A stretch of DNA of 64,000 bases from Sphingobacterium sp. SRCM116780 (GTDB lineage: Bacteria > Bacteroidota > Bacteroidia > Sphingobacteriales > Sphingobacteriaceae), in contig NZ_CP090446.1 in assembly GCF_021442025.1 (NCBI RefSeq), positions 3,410,001 to 3,474,000 on the forward strand, written 5' to 3'. Positions 26,546-37,763 of this stretch are shown one piece after another (position 1 is the first letter of the stretch; each line of letters starts with the position of its first letter). The notes under the pieces were generated by a model. That model was given only the letters and a program-made list of their open reading frames with translations. It did not search any database and was not told where the DNA came from. Both the position numbers and the translations under genes were made by a program.

Positions 26546-27601
26546 ATGAATTTTACGAAATACCTACATAAAAAGAATCACTATGTGTTATTTTTCATCT
26601 TACTTATTGGACTAGCACACGCGTCTGCACAAGACAGAGACAAAGAATTCAAATTTCAATATGATCCCAAAGACCTGGTAATGCAAAGTCTATTTCAAAA
26701 AATATACGTACTGGATTCTAGAAAAGACACCACCCATTATGGAATCATCAATAAAGGCTTTTTCGGCCAGTCTGCCAAAGTTATTGCTAACCCTTCTCTT
26801 GAAGCTCAAATACAAAACTACTTAGAAATCATTACCCTTGAAAGTACCCAAAAAGACACTTTGCTCTTGCAGATTCGTAGACTATCATTTTCCGAAATAG
26901 GTGGCGGATTCAAAGAAAAAGGTTTTTTTGATTTCCGAGCCAATCTCTATCAAAAAAAAGGAAACCAATATCACCCAATTAGTCGCATCGATAGCAGCTT
27001 TCAAGTTTCAGGAATAGATGTTTCCAATAAATTATTAAAAAAAGGAAGCTTAATTATAGATACATTCATTCGTGCAAACCTGAAAACACCGACGATCGGA
27101 TCTGAGGTTTTGACAATTCAGGATCTTCAGAACATCGATTACAAAGAGAAGGAACAATTACCCTTATACTCTGCAGAACATCTTGTAGACGGTATCTATA
27201 TGAGTTATGAAAGTCTCAAATTTCAAAAACCAGATTATCCTCTTCTAGATGAAAAAGATAAAAAAAGAAGAATTAAGTACTATTATTATACGAATGAAAA
27301 AGGAAAAAAAGTAAAATTAAAAGATTCGCAGATCTATGCTGTGGTGGATAATGACGAAACCTTTATCTCCACTACCTACGGCTACTATCCACTAGTCATG
27401 GAAAACGATGAATACTATTTTTACGGCTTAGCGACTGAAAATAGTGCCAATATCTTCGTCTCTGCATCAGTTGGTTCAGGATTTGGAGGAGGAATGATAG
27501 GTGTTGGAATGGGATCAGGACCTGCAAATGTTAGAAAATATAAAATAAAAATTGACCACTTAGATGGAAATTTTGAAAAAATACAACCCGTAACCGATTA
27601 G
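26546..27601 (+). CDS. Exported protein of unknown function
   Basis: I do not recognise this 351-residue protein. It has a signal peptide (about 1-27; hydrophobic LFFILLIGLAHASAQ) and a beta-rich body with many Tyr, Lys and Asp residues. Near the C-terminus is a glycine-rich hydrophobic stretch (SVGSGFGGGMIGVGMGSG, about 310-330) that could be a loop or membrane-associated hairpin. ATG 26546 is chosen over an in-frame TTG two codons earlier. The gamma-glutamyltransferase gene starts 2 nt after its stop, so the two form an operon. A periplasmic or outer-membrane location is likely. Confidence 0.7.
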   Translation: MNFTKYLHKKNHYVLFFILLIGLAHASAQDRDKEFKFQYDPKDLVMQSLFQKIYVLDSRKDTTHYGIINKGFFGQSAKVIANPSLEAQIQNYLEIITLESTQKDTLLLQIRRLSFSEIGGGFKEKGFFDFRANLYQKKGNQYHPISRIDSSFQVSGIDVSNKLLKKGSLIIDTFIRANLKTPTIGSEVLTIQDLQNIDYKEKEQLPLYSAEHLVDGIYMSYESLKFQKPDYPLLDEKDKKRRIKYYYYTNEKGKKVKLKDSQIYAVVDNDETFISTTYGYYPLVMENDEYYFYGLATENSANIFVSASVGSGFGGGMIGVGMGSGPANVRKYKIKIDHLDGNFEKIQPVTD

Positions 27602-27603
27602 AT

Positions 27604-29304
27604 ATGAAAAGATCAAGTAGATTAAATATATTATTAGTAAGTGCTGCTGTAGTAATTCAGTCCTGCAGTGTATCACACAACTTAAATAAAAAACCAGAAA
27701 CATTTGACCAAGCAGCAGTTGTCACTGCACATCCATTAGCATCAAAAGTAGGGGTAGATATCTTAAAAATGGGTGGAAATGCTATTGATGCTGCTGTAGC
27801 AGTACAATTTGCATTAGCAGTGGTATATCCCAATGCTGGAAATATTGGAGGGGGAGGATTTATGGTTTATCGTAGCCATAAAGGAGAAATAAACGCGTTA
27901 GATTTTAGGGAAAAAGCACCAGAAAAGGGTCATGCTGATATGTATCTGGATGAAAAAGGTAATGTTATTGAAGACTTAAGTGTTTATGGTCATTTATCAG
28001 CAGGGGTCCCAGGATCAGTCGCGGGAATGGTAGAAGCTCATAAAAAATATGGTAAATTAGCCTGGAAAACCTTATTAAATCCAGCTATTCTTTTGGCTGA
28101 AAAAGGATTTCCGATTACAGCTAAACAGGCAGAAGAATTCAACTATTATAAAGAAAGTTTTAAAAAATATAATCCAAATGGAGCTCCCATACTGAAAGCG
28201 GAAGCTTGGAAAAAAGATGATTTATTTCAACAACCAGCATTAGCCAACACCATTCAACGAATTGCGGAACAGGGCCGTGATGGATTCTATAAAGGAACCA
28301 CAGCTGACTTGATTGTCAAAGAAATGAAAAGTGCCAACGGTATCATGAGTTATAGTGATCTTGAAAATTACCGAGCGATATGGCGTCAACCTGTTACAGG
28401 ATATTATCGTGGAAATAAAATTATTTGCATGGCTCCTCCTTCCAGTGGCGGACCAGCTCTAGTAGCCTTGTTACAATCTATAGCGCAATACCCATTAACA
28501 CAATGGGGATTCCAAAGTGATTCTACTATCCGAGTGATGGTAGAAGCGGAACGCAGAGTGTATGCAGATCGAGCGCAATATTTGGGAGATCCAGATTTTA
28601 TTAATGTACCTGTAAAGGAGTTAACAGATTCTATTTTCAACAGCAATAGGCTAAAAACTGTTAATCTAATGAAAGCAACTCCTAGTACCGAAGTAAAGGC
28701 AGCCAAATTCCCTGGATATGAATCGGAAGAAACAACACATTTCAATATCGTAGATACGGAAGGAAATGCTGTTTCAATCACCACAACGTTGAACAACACC
28801 TATGGCTCACGTGTCTTTGTCACTGGAGCGGGCTTCATATTAAATGATGAGATGGATGATTTCTCTGTCAAACCAGGTGTACCTAACATTTATGGCCTTG
28901 TGGGAGGAAAAGCCAATGCGATAGCACCACATAAACGGATGTTAAGCTCCATGACTCCCACCATTGTGGAGAAAGATGGAAAACTACGAATGGTAGTCGG
29001 AACACCAGGAGGGTCAACTATTATTACATCCGTTTTTCAAACCATCATCAATGTCATTGATTTCAATCAAGATGCACAACAATCCGTAACTGCATCTCGC
29101 TTCCATCACCAATGGCTTCCAGATCAAATCGATGTGGAAGAAAAAGCAATAGCTCCTCAAGTAAGGAAAAGTTTAGAAAACACAGGATACAAAATCTCTC
29201 CAAGAGGTAATATTGGAAGAGTTGAAAACATCATTATGTTGCCAAACGGAAAACTTCAAACAGGGGCTGATCCTAGAGGCGATGATACTGCCGCAGGCTT
29301 TTAG
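27604..29304 (+). CDS. ggt: Gamma-glutamyltransferase
   Basis: This Ntn-hydrolase transfers or hydrolyses the gamma-glutamyl group of glutathione and related peptides in the periplasm. The 566-residue precursor self-cleaves before a threonine. The cleavage site is ETTHFNIVDTEGNAVS-type sequence at about 378, with the second Thr as nucleophile, followed by TTTLNNTYGS. The large subunit has GGNAIDAAVAVQFAL and GNIGGGGFMVYR; the small subunit has LSSMTPTIV and GTPGGSTIITSV. The N-terminus has a type II signal (AAVVIQSC, lipid Cys at residue 21), so it is probably a lipoprotein. It is co-transcribed with the unknown exported protein upstream. Confidence 0.95.
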   Translation: MKRSSRLNILLVSAAVVIQSCSVSHNLNKKPETFDQAAVVTAHPLASKVGVDILKMGGNAIDAAVAVQFALAVVYPNAGNIGGGGFMVYRSHKGEINALDFREKAPEKGHADMYLDEKGNVIEDLSVYGHLSAGVPGSVAGMVEAHKKYGKLAWKTLLNPAILLAEKGFPITAKQAEEFNYYKESFKKYNPNGAPILKAEAWKKDDLFQQPALANTIQRIAEQGRDGFYKGTTADLIVKEMKSANGIMSYSDLENYRAIWRQPVTGYYRGNKIICMAPPSSGGPALVALLQSIAQYPLTQWGFQSDSTIRVMVEAERRVYADRAQYLGDPDFINVPVKELTDSIFNSNRLKTVNLMKATPSTEVKAAKFPGYESEETTHFNIVDTEGNAVSITTTLNNTYGSRVFVTGAGFILNDEMDDFSVKPGVPNIYGLVGGKANAIAPHKRMLSSMTPTIVEKDGKLRMVVGTPGGSTIITSVFQTIINVIDFNQDAQQSVTASRFHHQWLPDQIDVEEKAIAPQVRKSLENTGYKISPRGNIGRVENIIMLPNGKLQTGADPRGDDTAAGF

Positions 29305-29407
29305 TACTGATCAGAATGATAAATTTTTCAAATGCAAAGCACAGATTAAATTTTTTTACGATTAAACTTTCTAACACTTATTAATTTTATATAATACATA
29401 CTTTTTT

Positions 29408-29779
29408 ATGATTGAAAAATACAATTTCCCATTTAAAGGAACATTAATCATCATGCTTTCTCTGATTTTATTTGTGAGCTGCAAAATGTTAAAAGGTCCC
29501 GATTTTACGAAAATTCAGGTTGGGATGACCAAAGAGAAGGTTGTGCAACAGTTAGGAAAACCCGACGCTATTGTCGCTTCAAAAAAATATCAGGATGGCA
29601 TCTTAGAAATTTACGAATATGGCACTCCTCAACTTGAAAATTCAGCAGACTCTACTGCAGGATTTAGACAATATTGGTTATACTTCTTTAACAATGAACT
29701 GCAGGAATGGGGAATAAAAAGAAACTATGTACCATCAGATTACGATCGCTATTACGAAAAATATAGACATCGTCACTAA
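29408..29779 (+). CDS. BamE/SmpA-OmlA fold small lipoprotein
   Basis: The 123-residue lipoprotein has a type II signal (LILFVSC, lipid Cys about residue 26). The motif FTKIQVGMTKEKVVQQLGKPD is characteristic of the BamE-like (SmpA/OmlA) fold, a small alpha-beta domain used in outer-membrane assembly and in other lipoproteins. A basic, Tyr-rich tail ends in YRHRH. Whether it belongs to the Bam complex is not shown, since the fold is used widely. It is convergent with groEL, with a shared bidirectional terminator. Confidence 0.72.
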   Translation: MIEKYNFPFKGTLIIMLSLILFVSCKMLKGPDFTKIQVGMTKEKVVQQLGKPDAIVASKKYQDGILEIYEYGTPQLENSADSTAGFRQYWLYFFNNELQEWGIKRNYVPSDYDRYYEKYRHRH

Positions 29780-29786
29780 TCATAAT

Positions 29787-29824
29787 AAAAAAGGGTCATT
29801 ACAAAATTGTAATGACCCTTTTTT
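29787..29824. terminator. Bidirectional terminator between BamE-like gene and groEL
   Basis: A long palindrome (AAAAAAGGGTCATTAC to GTAATGACCCTTTTTT) has a T run on both strands. It serves the plus-strand lipoprotein gene and the minus-strand groESL operon. Confidence 0.92.
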
Positions 29825-29844
29825 ATATATTAAGAAGAACGATC

Positions 29845-31515
<1,671 letters not shown>

Positions 31516-31569
31516 TTAATCATTCTGTTCTTCAACGCAATTTTTCACTTATAAATTTTACCTTTTTAA

Positions 31570-31845
31570 TTAAATAACCGCGTAGATATCTGCTTCACGC
31601 ATGATTAAATACTCTTTACCTTCAACCGTAATTTCAGTTCCAGCATATTTACCATATAAAACATTATCACCAACTTGAACAGTTAAAGGTTCATCAACTT
31701 TACCTGTTCCAACTGCTACAACTTTTCCTTGAGATGGTTTTTCTTTAGCTGTATCAGGGATGTATAATCCTGAAGCCGTTTTTTCTTCTGCTGGAGCAGC
31801 TTCAACTACTACTCTGTCACCGATAGGTTTAATACTTAATGCCAT
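31570..31845 (-). CDS. groS: Co-chaperonin GroES (10 kDa)
   Basis: GroES is the heptameric lid of GroEL. The 91-residue protein has the N-terminal [11 protein letters not shown], the mobile loop at about 15-32 ([17 protein letters not shown]), the [10 protein letters not shown] strand and the C-terminal [14 protein letters not shown]. It is transcribed leftward before groEL. The 90-nt spacer between them is longer than usual but has no terminator. The upstream region (31956-32009) has four TGACA/TGTCA half-sites. Confidence 0.98.
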   Translation of the reverse strand: MALSIKPIGDRVVVEAAPAEEKTASGLYIPDTAKEKPSQGKVVAVGTGKVDEPLTVQVGDNVLYGKYAGTEITVEGKEYLIMREADIYAVI

Positions 31846-31955
31846 AATATATCTTATTTTAGTTTATTTAAAATTACAGTTAAACTTTATCAGCAATTAT
31901 GCCAAAGCCCCAAGAATAACCTTTTGAGACAAATTTTCATTCAAATGGAATCCTT

Positions 31956-32009
31956 TGACAGCTTTCAGTCTTCTTCGCTGTCAGCCTGTCACTTCACAAA
32001 ACTGACAGC
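31956..32009. promoter_or_regulatory. Cluster of TGACA/TGTCA half-sites upstream of groES
   Basis: TGACAGC (31956-31962) and GCTGTCA (31977-31983) form a 7-bp inverted repeat with 14-nt spacing, followed by TGTCA (31987-31991) and TGACAGC (32003-32009). They lie 110-165 nt upstream of the groES start. No CIRCE element is visible, so these are candidates for a heat-shock or stress operator. Confidence 0.4.
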
Positions 32010-32011
32010 AT

Positions 32012-32040
32012 AAAAAAAGCCTCCGATTTCTCGAAGGCTT
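32012..32040 (-). terminator. Terminator after secG
   Basis: Read on the minus strand, 32040-32031 and 32026-32017 form a 10-bp stem (one G-U) with a GAAA tetraloop, followed by seven U (32018-32012). It separates the miaB-to-secG operon from groESL. Confidence 0.9.
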
Positions 32041-32059
32041 TCAATTTCTATAAATAGAG

Positions 32060-32428
32060 TTATTTCGTCGAATCTGCAACTGGTTTCTGTACTGGCGCTT
32101 GTTGAGCTGGTGCAGAAGGTTGTTTTGTATTATTCAAATTCAATGGATTTGATTGCGCAGGAGCTTCAATTTGATTCCCCAAACCACCACCTACTGTAGC
32201 AGTTGTCGTTGGAGTAACGATATTGAAAGCTAGACAGAAAATCATGATCGCAATCACTAACCCCCAAGAACCTTTTTCTAAAAAGTCACCTGTGCGTTTT
32301 ACACCCATAATATTGGTTCCACCAGCAAATCCTGATGATAAACCTCCTCCTTTTGGATTCTGTATTAAAACTAAGAATGATAATAAAATACTTGCCAAAA
32401 TTATAAGAGCAATTAATAGTCCTTGCAT
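32060..32428 (-). CDS. secG: Preprotein translocase subunit SecG
   Basis: SecG is the small inner-membrane subunit of the SecYEG channel. The 122-residue protein has two membrane helices, about 3-22 and 52-72. Between them is the family hallmark VLIQNPKGGGLSSGFAGG at about 21-38. After it follows a Pro/Gln/Ala-rich cytoplasmic-side tail (about 85-122) typical of Bacteroidetes SecG. It is the last gene of the operon starting at miaB. Confidence 0.94.
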   Translation of the reverse strand: MQGLLIALIILASILLSFLVLIQNPKGGGLSSGFAGGTNIMGVKRTGDFLEKGSWGLVIAIMIFCLAFNIVTPTTTATVGGGLGNQIEAPAQSNPLNLNNTKQPSAPAQQAPVQKPVADSTK

Positions 32429-32440
32429 TTTTTATATGAA

Positions 32441-33502
32441 TTAAGTTAATTTCTTTTCTAAATTTAAAATTTCCGACGCAAAGTACGCATTTTTTTCTGG
32501 ATATTTCAAAACTAATTTTTTGTAAACCTCTATCGCTTTAGGATATAATCCCTGTTCGATATAAATTCTCGCTAAAGTTTCCGTTACTAGTGAATACTGA
32601 TCTTCCGAACTTTTTCTAGCTTTATTCTCTATATTTATTTTATCAGCTGCTGGTGGTTTTATCTGCGGATCTTCTTTGATAAACTTCTCAATCAAGTGAT
32701 CTGTATTTTTCTTTTCTACTTGAAAAGGTACTGTATGCTTATATTCATCACTTAACTTTGCTTCTGGAGGTTGAAGATGAAAAATATTTTCTCTAATTTG
32801 CTGATCTAAGACCTGTGCATCAATATTTTGTTTAAAACGATTGATGTCTTGATCAGCAACTTCAGGTCGATAGACTGGAGCCTTCACAAATGGTTGATAA
32901 GTTTCCGCATGTTCTAATCGCGTTTTATGCAACCACCACAGAAAGCTATAAGGCATTAACTCATCATCATAAATACTAATACGCTCCTCTCCCTTTCCTT
33001 TCTCGTTTAACGTTACCGTATCGATTGGTACCTCTAGTATTGTCGGCTCCTCAATAGATTCGTTTATTGATGGAGATTCTTTTTCTAATCGAAAGAAATC
33101 ATACGCGACATTGGATTCAATTAAAGCATTTAATTCTTCTTTTTCAATATCCACATTATCCTCAGCTACTACTTGAATTTCATCAATCTGCTCACTGTTT
33201 ATATCTTCATCGGAAACATAACTACCTGAAACTACTTTCTCCGAGTCTTCATCAACAGGAATTGCTTTATGTAAATATTCATACAACCAATTTGGATTAG
33301 CGGCATAGAGTAACGTTGAAGAAATATGATGCACTTTTTGATCCGTCAAATAAAGATGGCGTTCATAAGCAAAACGAAGTGATTGCACATAAGGAAATTT
33401 CGTAATCAAGGACAACAATTCAGATTCCGAAACGGACAAAGGGTTATTGATCGCTTGATGAAACAAGTTGGTATCGTCTAAATTTCGTTTATTTTCCATC
33501 AT
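32441..33502 (-). CDS. TPR-containing protein of unknown role
   Basis: The 353-residue soluble protein has a helical N-terminal segment (about 1-90), a long acidic, low-complexity middle (about 90-290) rich in Glu/Asp, and a C-terminal tetratricopeptide-like helix pair (LARIYIEQGLYPKAIEVYKKLVLKYP, about 310-335). I know it as a conserved neighbour of lptE and secG in Bacteroidota, without an assigned function. The ATG at 33502 (or 33499) is chosen, because the longer frame would overlap the end of lptE. The TPR may be a protein-docking surface for envelope biogenesis. Confidence 0.75.
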   Translation of the reverse strand: MMENKRNLDDTNLFHQAINNPLSVSESELLSLITKFPYVQSLRFAYERHLYLTDQKVHHISSTLLYAANPNWLYEYLHKAIPVDEDSEKVVSGSYVSDEDINSEQIDEIQVVAEDNVDIEKEELNALIESNVAYDFFRLEKESPSINESIEEPTILEVPIDTVTLNEKGKGEERISIYDDELMPYSFLWWLHKTRLEHAETYQPFVKAPVYRPEVADQDINRFKQNIDAQVLDQQIRENIFHLQPPEAKLSDEYKHTVPFQVEKKNTDHLIEKFIKEDPQIKPPAADKINIENKARKSSEDQYSLVTETLARIYIEQGLYPKAIEVYKKLVLKYPEKNAYFASEILNLEKKLT

Positions 33503-33509
33503 TGTTCTA

Positions 33510-34037
33510 CTACCAATTCGCAAATGCCTTATTGTAAACATCTTCAGTCAACATCTGAATAATTTCTCTATTCAAAGTCTCCTCTTGTGCTGCTTGCAAT
33601 TGACCTGAAAAATCCTTAAATCTTGTAAAAGCTTGTTCGAAATTATCCTTTTCAACAATCTTATTATGATAATTCACTTTAATTGTAATAGACAAGCGAT
33701 TTAAAGCTGCACGATCTGTACCTGCTTCTACTGCAGCTGGAGTAATTGAATAATCGGTGATAAAACCTTCAAAAGTAGCATCTGCATTATCATTTACCTG
33801 ACTTAATCGAGATTGATTACGAATACGCTGCTTCAAAGCTTCCGTAAAGTTTTGACTTAAGGTAGGATAAACCATTGAAGCAATATTTTCAAAATAGAGC
33901 ACACTTACCGTTTTCATTCCTTCAGGAATAGATCCTCCTGTAAAGCCATATTTTACACCACAACTTGTTACTGAAAGCAACAAGATCATCGTCATAAAAA
34001 CGGGTAATAAGCTTGATTTAACTTTATTCATATCCAA
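33510..34037 (-). CDS. lptE: LptE-like lipopolysaccharide assembly lipoprotein
   Basis: LptE plugs the LptD barrel that inserts lipopolysaccharide in the outer membrane. The 175-residue protein has a type II signal sequence (ILLLSVTSC, lipid Cys about residue 26), then CGVKYGFTGGSIPEGMKTVSV, the usual beginning of Bacteroidetes LptE. An alpha-beta sandwich follows (ENIASMVYPTLSQNFTEALKQRI, ATFEGFITDYSITP, LSITIKVNY). It lies 3 nt after the sigma-54 activator gene and 7 nt before the TPR gene, in the operon miaB - activator - lptE - TPR - secG. Confidence 0.85.
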   Translation of the reverse strand: MDMNKVKSSLLPVFMTMILLLSVTSCGVKYGFTGGSIPEGMKTVSVLYFENIASMVYPTLSQNFTEALKQRIRNQSRLSQVNDNADATFEGFITDYSITPAAVEAGTDRAALNRLSITIKVNYHNKIVEKDNFEQAFTRFKDFSGQLQAAQEETLNREIIQMLTEDVYNKAFANW

Positions 34038-34040
34038 GAT

Positions 34041-35315
34041 TTATAAATCTAAATTTAAGTCTTTAATTTTTCTATACAAAGTTCTTTCCGAAATACCGAG
34101 CTCTTGTGCCGCAGCTTTCCGTTTACCACGATGTTTTTTCAAAGCCTTTTTAATTAAATCAGATTCTTTTTCTGTTAAAGATAAGGATTCTTCCACCTCT
34201 TCTGCATCTTGTGTATCGTAGTTTAAATATTCATCCTGTGAGCCATTGCTTTTCAATACATTTGGCTGATGGATAGTCAATGTTTGTGCAACAGGAAATT
34301 GTTCTTGAAGGTGATCTGCACTAGGTTGTACATCTTGATATAAGCGATTTATATAAGGTGAGTTCTGATCAAAAGTCGAAGCGTTCACTCCGTTTTGAAT
34401 TAATTCTACTACCAGTTTTTTTAAATCCACCATATCCTTTTTCATGTCAAACAGCACTTTATACAAAAGATCTCGTTCTGAAAAATCTTCTTTCCCTTTC
34501 TGGTTAGCCATGACAGCCGGTAAAGTAGAGCGACTCTCTGAGGGAAGATAATTTTGTAAAATCCGGGCATCAACTACTCGTTCTTTTTCAAGTACTGCAA
34601 TCTGTTCAGCAATATTTTTCAACTGCCGTACGTTTCCTGGCCAGCCATATGTTTTCAGTAGTTGTTGCGCATCTTCTGTTAATTGTACACTTGGTGAACG
34701 GTATTTGTCAGAAAAATCAACGACAAATTTTCTAAATAATAAATAAATATCTTCAGGACGCTCCCGTAAAGAAGGAATGCGAAGAGGAACCGTATTCAAT
34801 CGGTAATACAGATCTTCTCTGAATTTACCATTGTGTACAGCATTGAAAACATCCACATTCGTTGCTGCTACAACACGAACATTTGTTTTTTGTACTTTTG
34901 ATGAACCAACACGAATATATTCTCCAGACTCCAAGACACGCAACAAACGAGCTTGTGTACCTAGTGGCAGCTCTCCAACTTCATCTAAAAAAATAGTACC
35001 TCCATCAACGACCTCAAAATACCCTTTCCGTGCCTCATGTGCCCCGGTAAAAGATCCTTTTTCATGTCCAAACAACTCAGAATCAATTGTACCTTCAGGA
35101 ATAGCTCCGCAATTAACGGCAATAAAAGCACCGTGTTTACGCGCGCTCAGCTGGTGAATAATATGAGAGAATACTTCTTTACCACTACCGCTCTCTCCCT
35201 GAATCAATACCGAAATATCTGTAGGTGCCACCTGACGAGCGATATCAATAGCCCTATTCAGTAAAGGGGAATTACCTATTATTCCAAATCGATTCTTAAT
35301 ATCTTGATTATCCAT
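34041..35315 (-). CDS. Sigma-54-dependent transcriptional activator without receiver domain
   Basis: This 424-residue AAA+ bacterial enhancer-binding protein drives sigma-54 RNA polymerase. The AAA+ domain runs from about 10 to 240: Walker A GESGSGKE (40-47), the sigma-contact loop GSFTGA (87-92, canonical GAFTGA with Ala to Ser), GGTIFLDEVGELP (Walker B) and the arginine-containing FREDLYYRL. A Fis-type helix-turn-helix lies at the C-terminus (about 385-424, RKAAAQELGISERTLYRKI). There is no N-terminal receiver or sensor domain; the AAA+ domain begins directly. The long linker (about 255-375) is poorly conserved. Its place in the miaB-lptE-secG operon is conserved in Bacteroidota; the target genes are unknown. 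Confidence 0.93.
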   Translation of the reverse strand: MDNQDIKNRFGIIGNSPLLNRAIDIARQVAPTDISVLIQGESGSGKEVFSHIIHQLSARKHGAFIAVNCGAIPEGTIDSELFGHEKGSFTGAHEARKGYFEVVDGGTIFLDEVGELPLGTQARLLRVLESGEYIRVGSSKVQKTNVRVVAATNVDVFNAVHNGKFREDLYYRLNTVPLRIPSLRERPEDIYLLFRKFVVDFSDKYRSPSVQLTEDAQQLLKTYGWPGNVRQLKNIAEQIAVLEKERVVDARILQNYLPSESRSTLPAVMANQKGKEDFSERDLLYKVLFDMKKDMVDLKKLVVELIQNGVNASTFDQNSPYINRLYQDVQPSADHLQEQFPVAQTLTIHQPNVLKSNGSQDEYLNYDTQDAEEVEESLSLTEKESDLIKKALKKHRGKRKAAAQELGISERTLYRKIKDLNLDL

Positions 35316-35351
35316 CTCCTAATTTAATAAAGACCCTGTATTCAATCTTAA

Positions 35352-36788
35352 CTAACCCACTATTTTTCCCAACAAAGTTGCTGAAGTACATGTCTCGATA
35401 AACACGGTGACATAATCTCCAGGTTGGTAACGTCCGTCCACAGGAAAAATAGCCATTGCATTTTGATCATTACGACCTGCAAAATCTTTATCTGAACGTT
35501 TCGAAAATCCTTCAATCAACACACGTTGATTTTTCCCTACAAAATTCTGCAAACGGTTAAAACTATGTGCTCTTTGTTTTGCAACCACTTCTGTCAAACG
35601 ACTTTTCTTGATCTCTTCTGGAATATCATCGGCATAACGTTTTGCCGCTAAAGTACCTGGACGCTCTGAGTAGGCAAACATAAATGCATAATCATATTTC
35701 ACATAGTCCATCATACTTAACGTTTCTTGATGCTCCTCCTCTGTTTCCGTACAAAATCCAGTGATGATATCAGTTGAGATTCCACATCCAGGTATAATCC
35801 GATTAATGGCATCAATACGATTGATATACCAGTCCCTGTCATAGGTGCGGTTCATCAATTCCAATACCCTAGAATTACCTGATTGAACAGGTAAATGAAT
35901 ATAATTACAGATATTTTCGTGATTGGCCATTGTGTGTAACACCTCATCCGTAATATCTTTCGGATGCGAAGTTGAAAATCGAACTCGAAGTAAAGGGTTT
36001 ACCGCTGCTACCAATGCTAACAAATTAGCGAAATTAATTGGTTGATTGGCCAATTCTCCTTCTGCTACAGGAGCCGTATATTTATATGAATCTACATTTT
36101 GACCTAATAAAGTAACCTCTCGGTACCCCGCATTAAATAAATCTTGCGCCTCTTTCACAATGGATTCAGCGTCACGACTACGTTCTCTACCACGTGTAAA
36201 TGGAACAACACAAAACGAGCACATATTATCACAACCACGCATGATAGATATAAATGCTGTAATACCATTTGAATTTAAACGAACTGGGCTAATATCAGCA
36301 TAGGTTTCTTCACGAGAAAGCAATACATTTACTGATCGATTTCCATCATCTACTTGAGAGATTAAATTCGGTAAATCACGATATGCATCTGGTCCTACCA
36401 CAACATCCACTAACTTTTCTTCTTCCAAAAATTTAGATTTCAATCGTTCAGCCATACAACCTAAGACACCCACAATCATACCTGGGTTACTTTTCTTTGC
36501 GAACTCAAATTCTTTCAGTCGATTGCGCACTCGCTGCTCTGCATTCTCACGAATAGAACATGTATTGATAAAGACAACATCTGCTTCTTGATAGTTTTTT
36601 GTTGTCTCAAATCCATTTTCTAGTAAAATAGAAGCAACGATCTCACTATCGGAAAAATTCATTTGGCAACCATAACTCTCGATATATAATTTACGACTAC
36701 TACCCTTCTCTACATTATTTTCAATCAATAATGCCTCACCTTGACGTGATTCGTCGTGTTCCTTAGTTGTATGTGTTAAATCTAACAT
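35352..36788 (-). CDS. miaB: tRNA-2-methylthio-N6-dimethylallyladenosine synthase MiaB
   Basis: MiaB is a radical-SAM methylthiotransferase that adds ms2 to i6A37 of tRNAs reading UNN codons. The 478-residue protein has three domains. The N-terminal UPF0004 domain has cluster cysteines in [13 protein letters not shown] (Cys41), [10 protein letters not shown] and [10 protein letters not shown]. The radical-SAM domain has [19 protein letters not shown] (CxxxCxxC). A C-terminal TRAM domain follows (about 410-478, [21 protein letters not shown]). About 25 N-terminal residues precede the conserved start. It heads the operon running to secG. Confidence 0.97.
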   Translation of the reverse strand: MLDLTHTTKEHDESRQGEALLIENNVEKGSSRKLYIESYGCQMNFSDSEIVASILLENGFETTKNYQEADVVFINTCSIRENAEQRVRNRLKEFEFAKKSNPGMIVGVLGCMAERLKSKFLEEEKLVDVVVGPDAYRDLPNLISQVDDGNRSVNVLLSREETYADISPVRLNSNGITAFISIMRGCDNMCSFCVVPFTRGRERSRDAESIVKEAQDLFNAGYREVTLLGQNVDSYKYTAPVAEGELANQPINFANLLALVAAVNPLLRVRFSTSHPKDITDEVLHTMANHENICNYIHLPVQSGNSRVLELMNRTYDRDWYINRIDAINRIIPGCGISTDIITGFCTETEEEHQETLSMMDYVKYDYAFMFAYSERPGTLAAKRYADDIPEEIKKSRLTEVVAKQRAHSFNRLQNFVGKNQRVLIEGFSKRSDKDFAGRNDQNAMAIFPVDGRYQPGDYVTVFIETCTSATLLGKIVG

Positions 36789-36835
36789 AGCTCAAAATTC
36801 AAAGACTACAAAGTTATGAATAAATATTGAATTGA

Positions 36836-36848
36836 TGACAGTTTGTCA
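36836..36848. promoter_or_regulatory. TGACA-N3-TGTCA palindrome upstream of miaB
   Basis: A perfect inverted repeat with the same 5-3-5 architecture as the site at 19748-19760 lies 48 nt upstream of the miaB start and close to minus-strand TAACTTTG promoter boxes. Confidence 0.4.
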
Positions 36849-36881
36849 TATGAATATTGCATCTATGTGAATATAAAATAC

Positions 36882-36915
36882 AATAAAAAAAGCGTTGACT
36901 ATTCATCAACGCTTT
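36882..36915 (-). terminator. Terminator after the OmpA-like gene
   Basis: AAAGCGTTGA and TCAACGCTTT (36889-36898 / 36906-36915) form a 10-bp stem; on the minus strand a U run follows. Confidence 0.9.
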
Positions 36916-36941
36916 CTATAACTTAGAATAATTTATATTAC

Positions 36942-37628
36942 TTATTTAACTTCGCTTTGTGCTTCTTTTTTCATTTGGCTACCTGCTACGATAACAATCT
37001 CTACACGACGATTAGCAGCACGACCTGACTCCGTATCGTTACTTTCTAATGGTTCAGAATAATTTCTACCTTCTGTTCTGATACGTGAAGCTGATAAACC
37101 TTGAGAAACAGCATATGCACGAACTGCAGCAGCACGATTTTCAGAAACTTTTTGATTGGCATCTAAAGAACCAACATTATCGGTATGACCGATTACTAAA
37201 ATCTCTGTTCCTTGTTCTTTGTTTAAAGTTGTTACCAAGTTTTTGATATTATCTCTTGCAGAAGATTTTAAATCTGATTTGTTAAAATCAAATAAAATCC
37301 CTGAATCAAATTTTACAACGATACCTTCACCAGCTTTCGTCACCTCAGCACCTTCAACAGTCCTAGCGATCTCAGCTGCTTGCTTATCCATTTTTTTACC
37401 AATCAATACCCCTGCAGCACCACCGATAGCAGCACCCGCAATCGCACCAATAGCTGTGTTACCAGCTTTGTTCCCAATCAATGCACCAATAGCACCACCA
37501 GCAACACCACCAATTACTCCACCTTTTGTCGTACTGTTTGTATTTTGAATTGTTGAACAACTTCCAAATAACATTGCTGATGTAGCCACTGTAAGACCAA
37601 AAACAGCTATTTTTTTATTCATTTTCAT
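36942..37628 (-). CDS. OmpA-family lipoprotein with glycine-zipper region
   Basis: The 228-residue outer-membrane lipoprotein has a type II signal ending AMLFGSC (lipid Cys about residue 24). A glycine-zipper segment follows (about 37-82, GGVIGGVAGGAIGALIG and similar repeats) that can insert in or associate with membranes. The C-terminal OmpA-like peptidoglycan-binding domain (about 105-215) has FDFNKSDLKSSARDNI, VIGHTDNVGS, NQKVSENRAAAVRAY and GRAANRRVEIVI. It probably tethers the outer membrane to peptidoglycan. It is transcribed alone. Confidence 0.92.
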   Translation of the reverse strand: MKMNKKIAVFGLTVATSAMLFGSCSTIQNTNSTTKGGVIGGVAGGAIGALIGNKAGNTAIGAIAGAAIGGAAGVLIGKKMDKQAAEIARTVEGAEVTKAGEGIVVKFDSGILFDFNKSDLKSSARDNIKNLVTTLNKEQGTEILVIGHTDNVGSLDANQKVSENRAAAVRAYAVSQGLSASRIRTEGRNYSEPLESNDTESGRAANRRVEIVIVAGSQMKKEAQSEVK

Positions 37629-37763
37629 AATTATCTAATTTTATATTTTCATTTCTCCATCACTTAAAACAAACCCAATGCCAAAAAATAACAAATGGCA
37701 ATTAAAGATAATTTAAGTAACAAAAATATAGTCGAAACTTGACTAGCGAGAGAATTTATGGAA

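Noticed and set aside
34831..35264. Open frames opposite the sigma-54 activator
   Set aside because: They are antisense shadows of a well-supported gene with intact AAA+ motifs on the minus strand.
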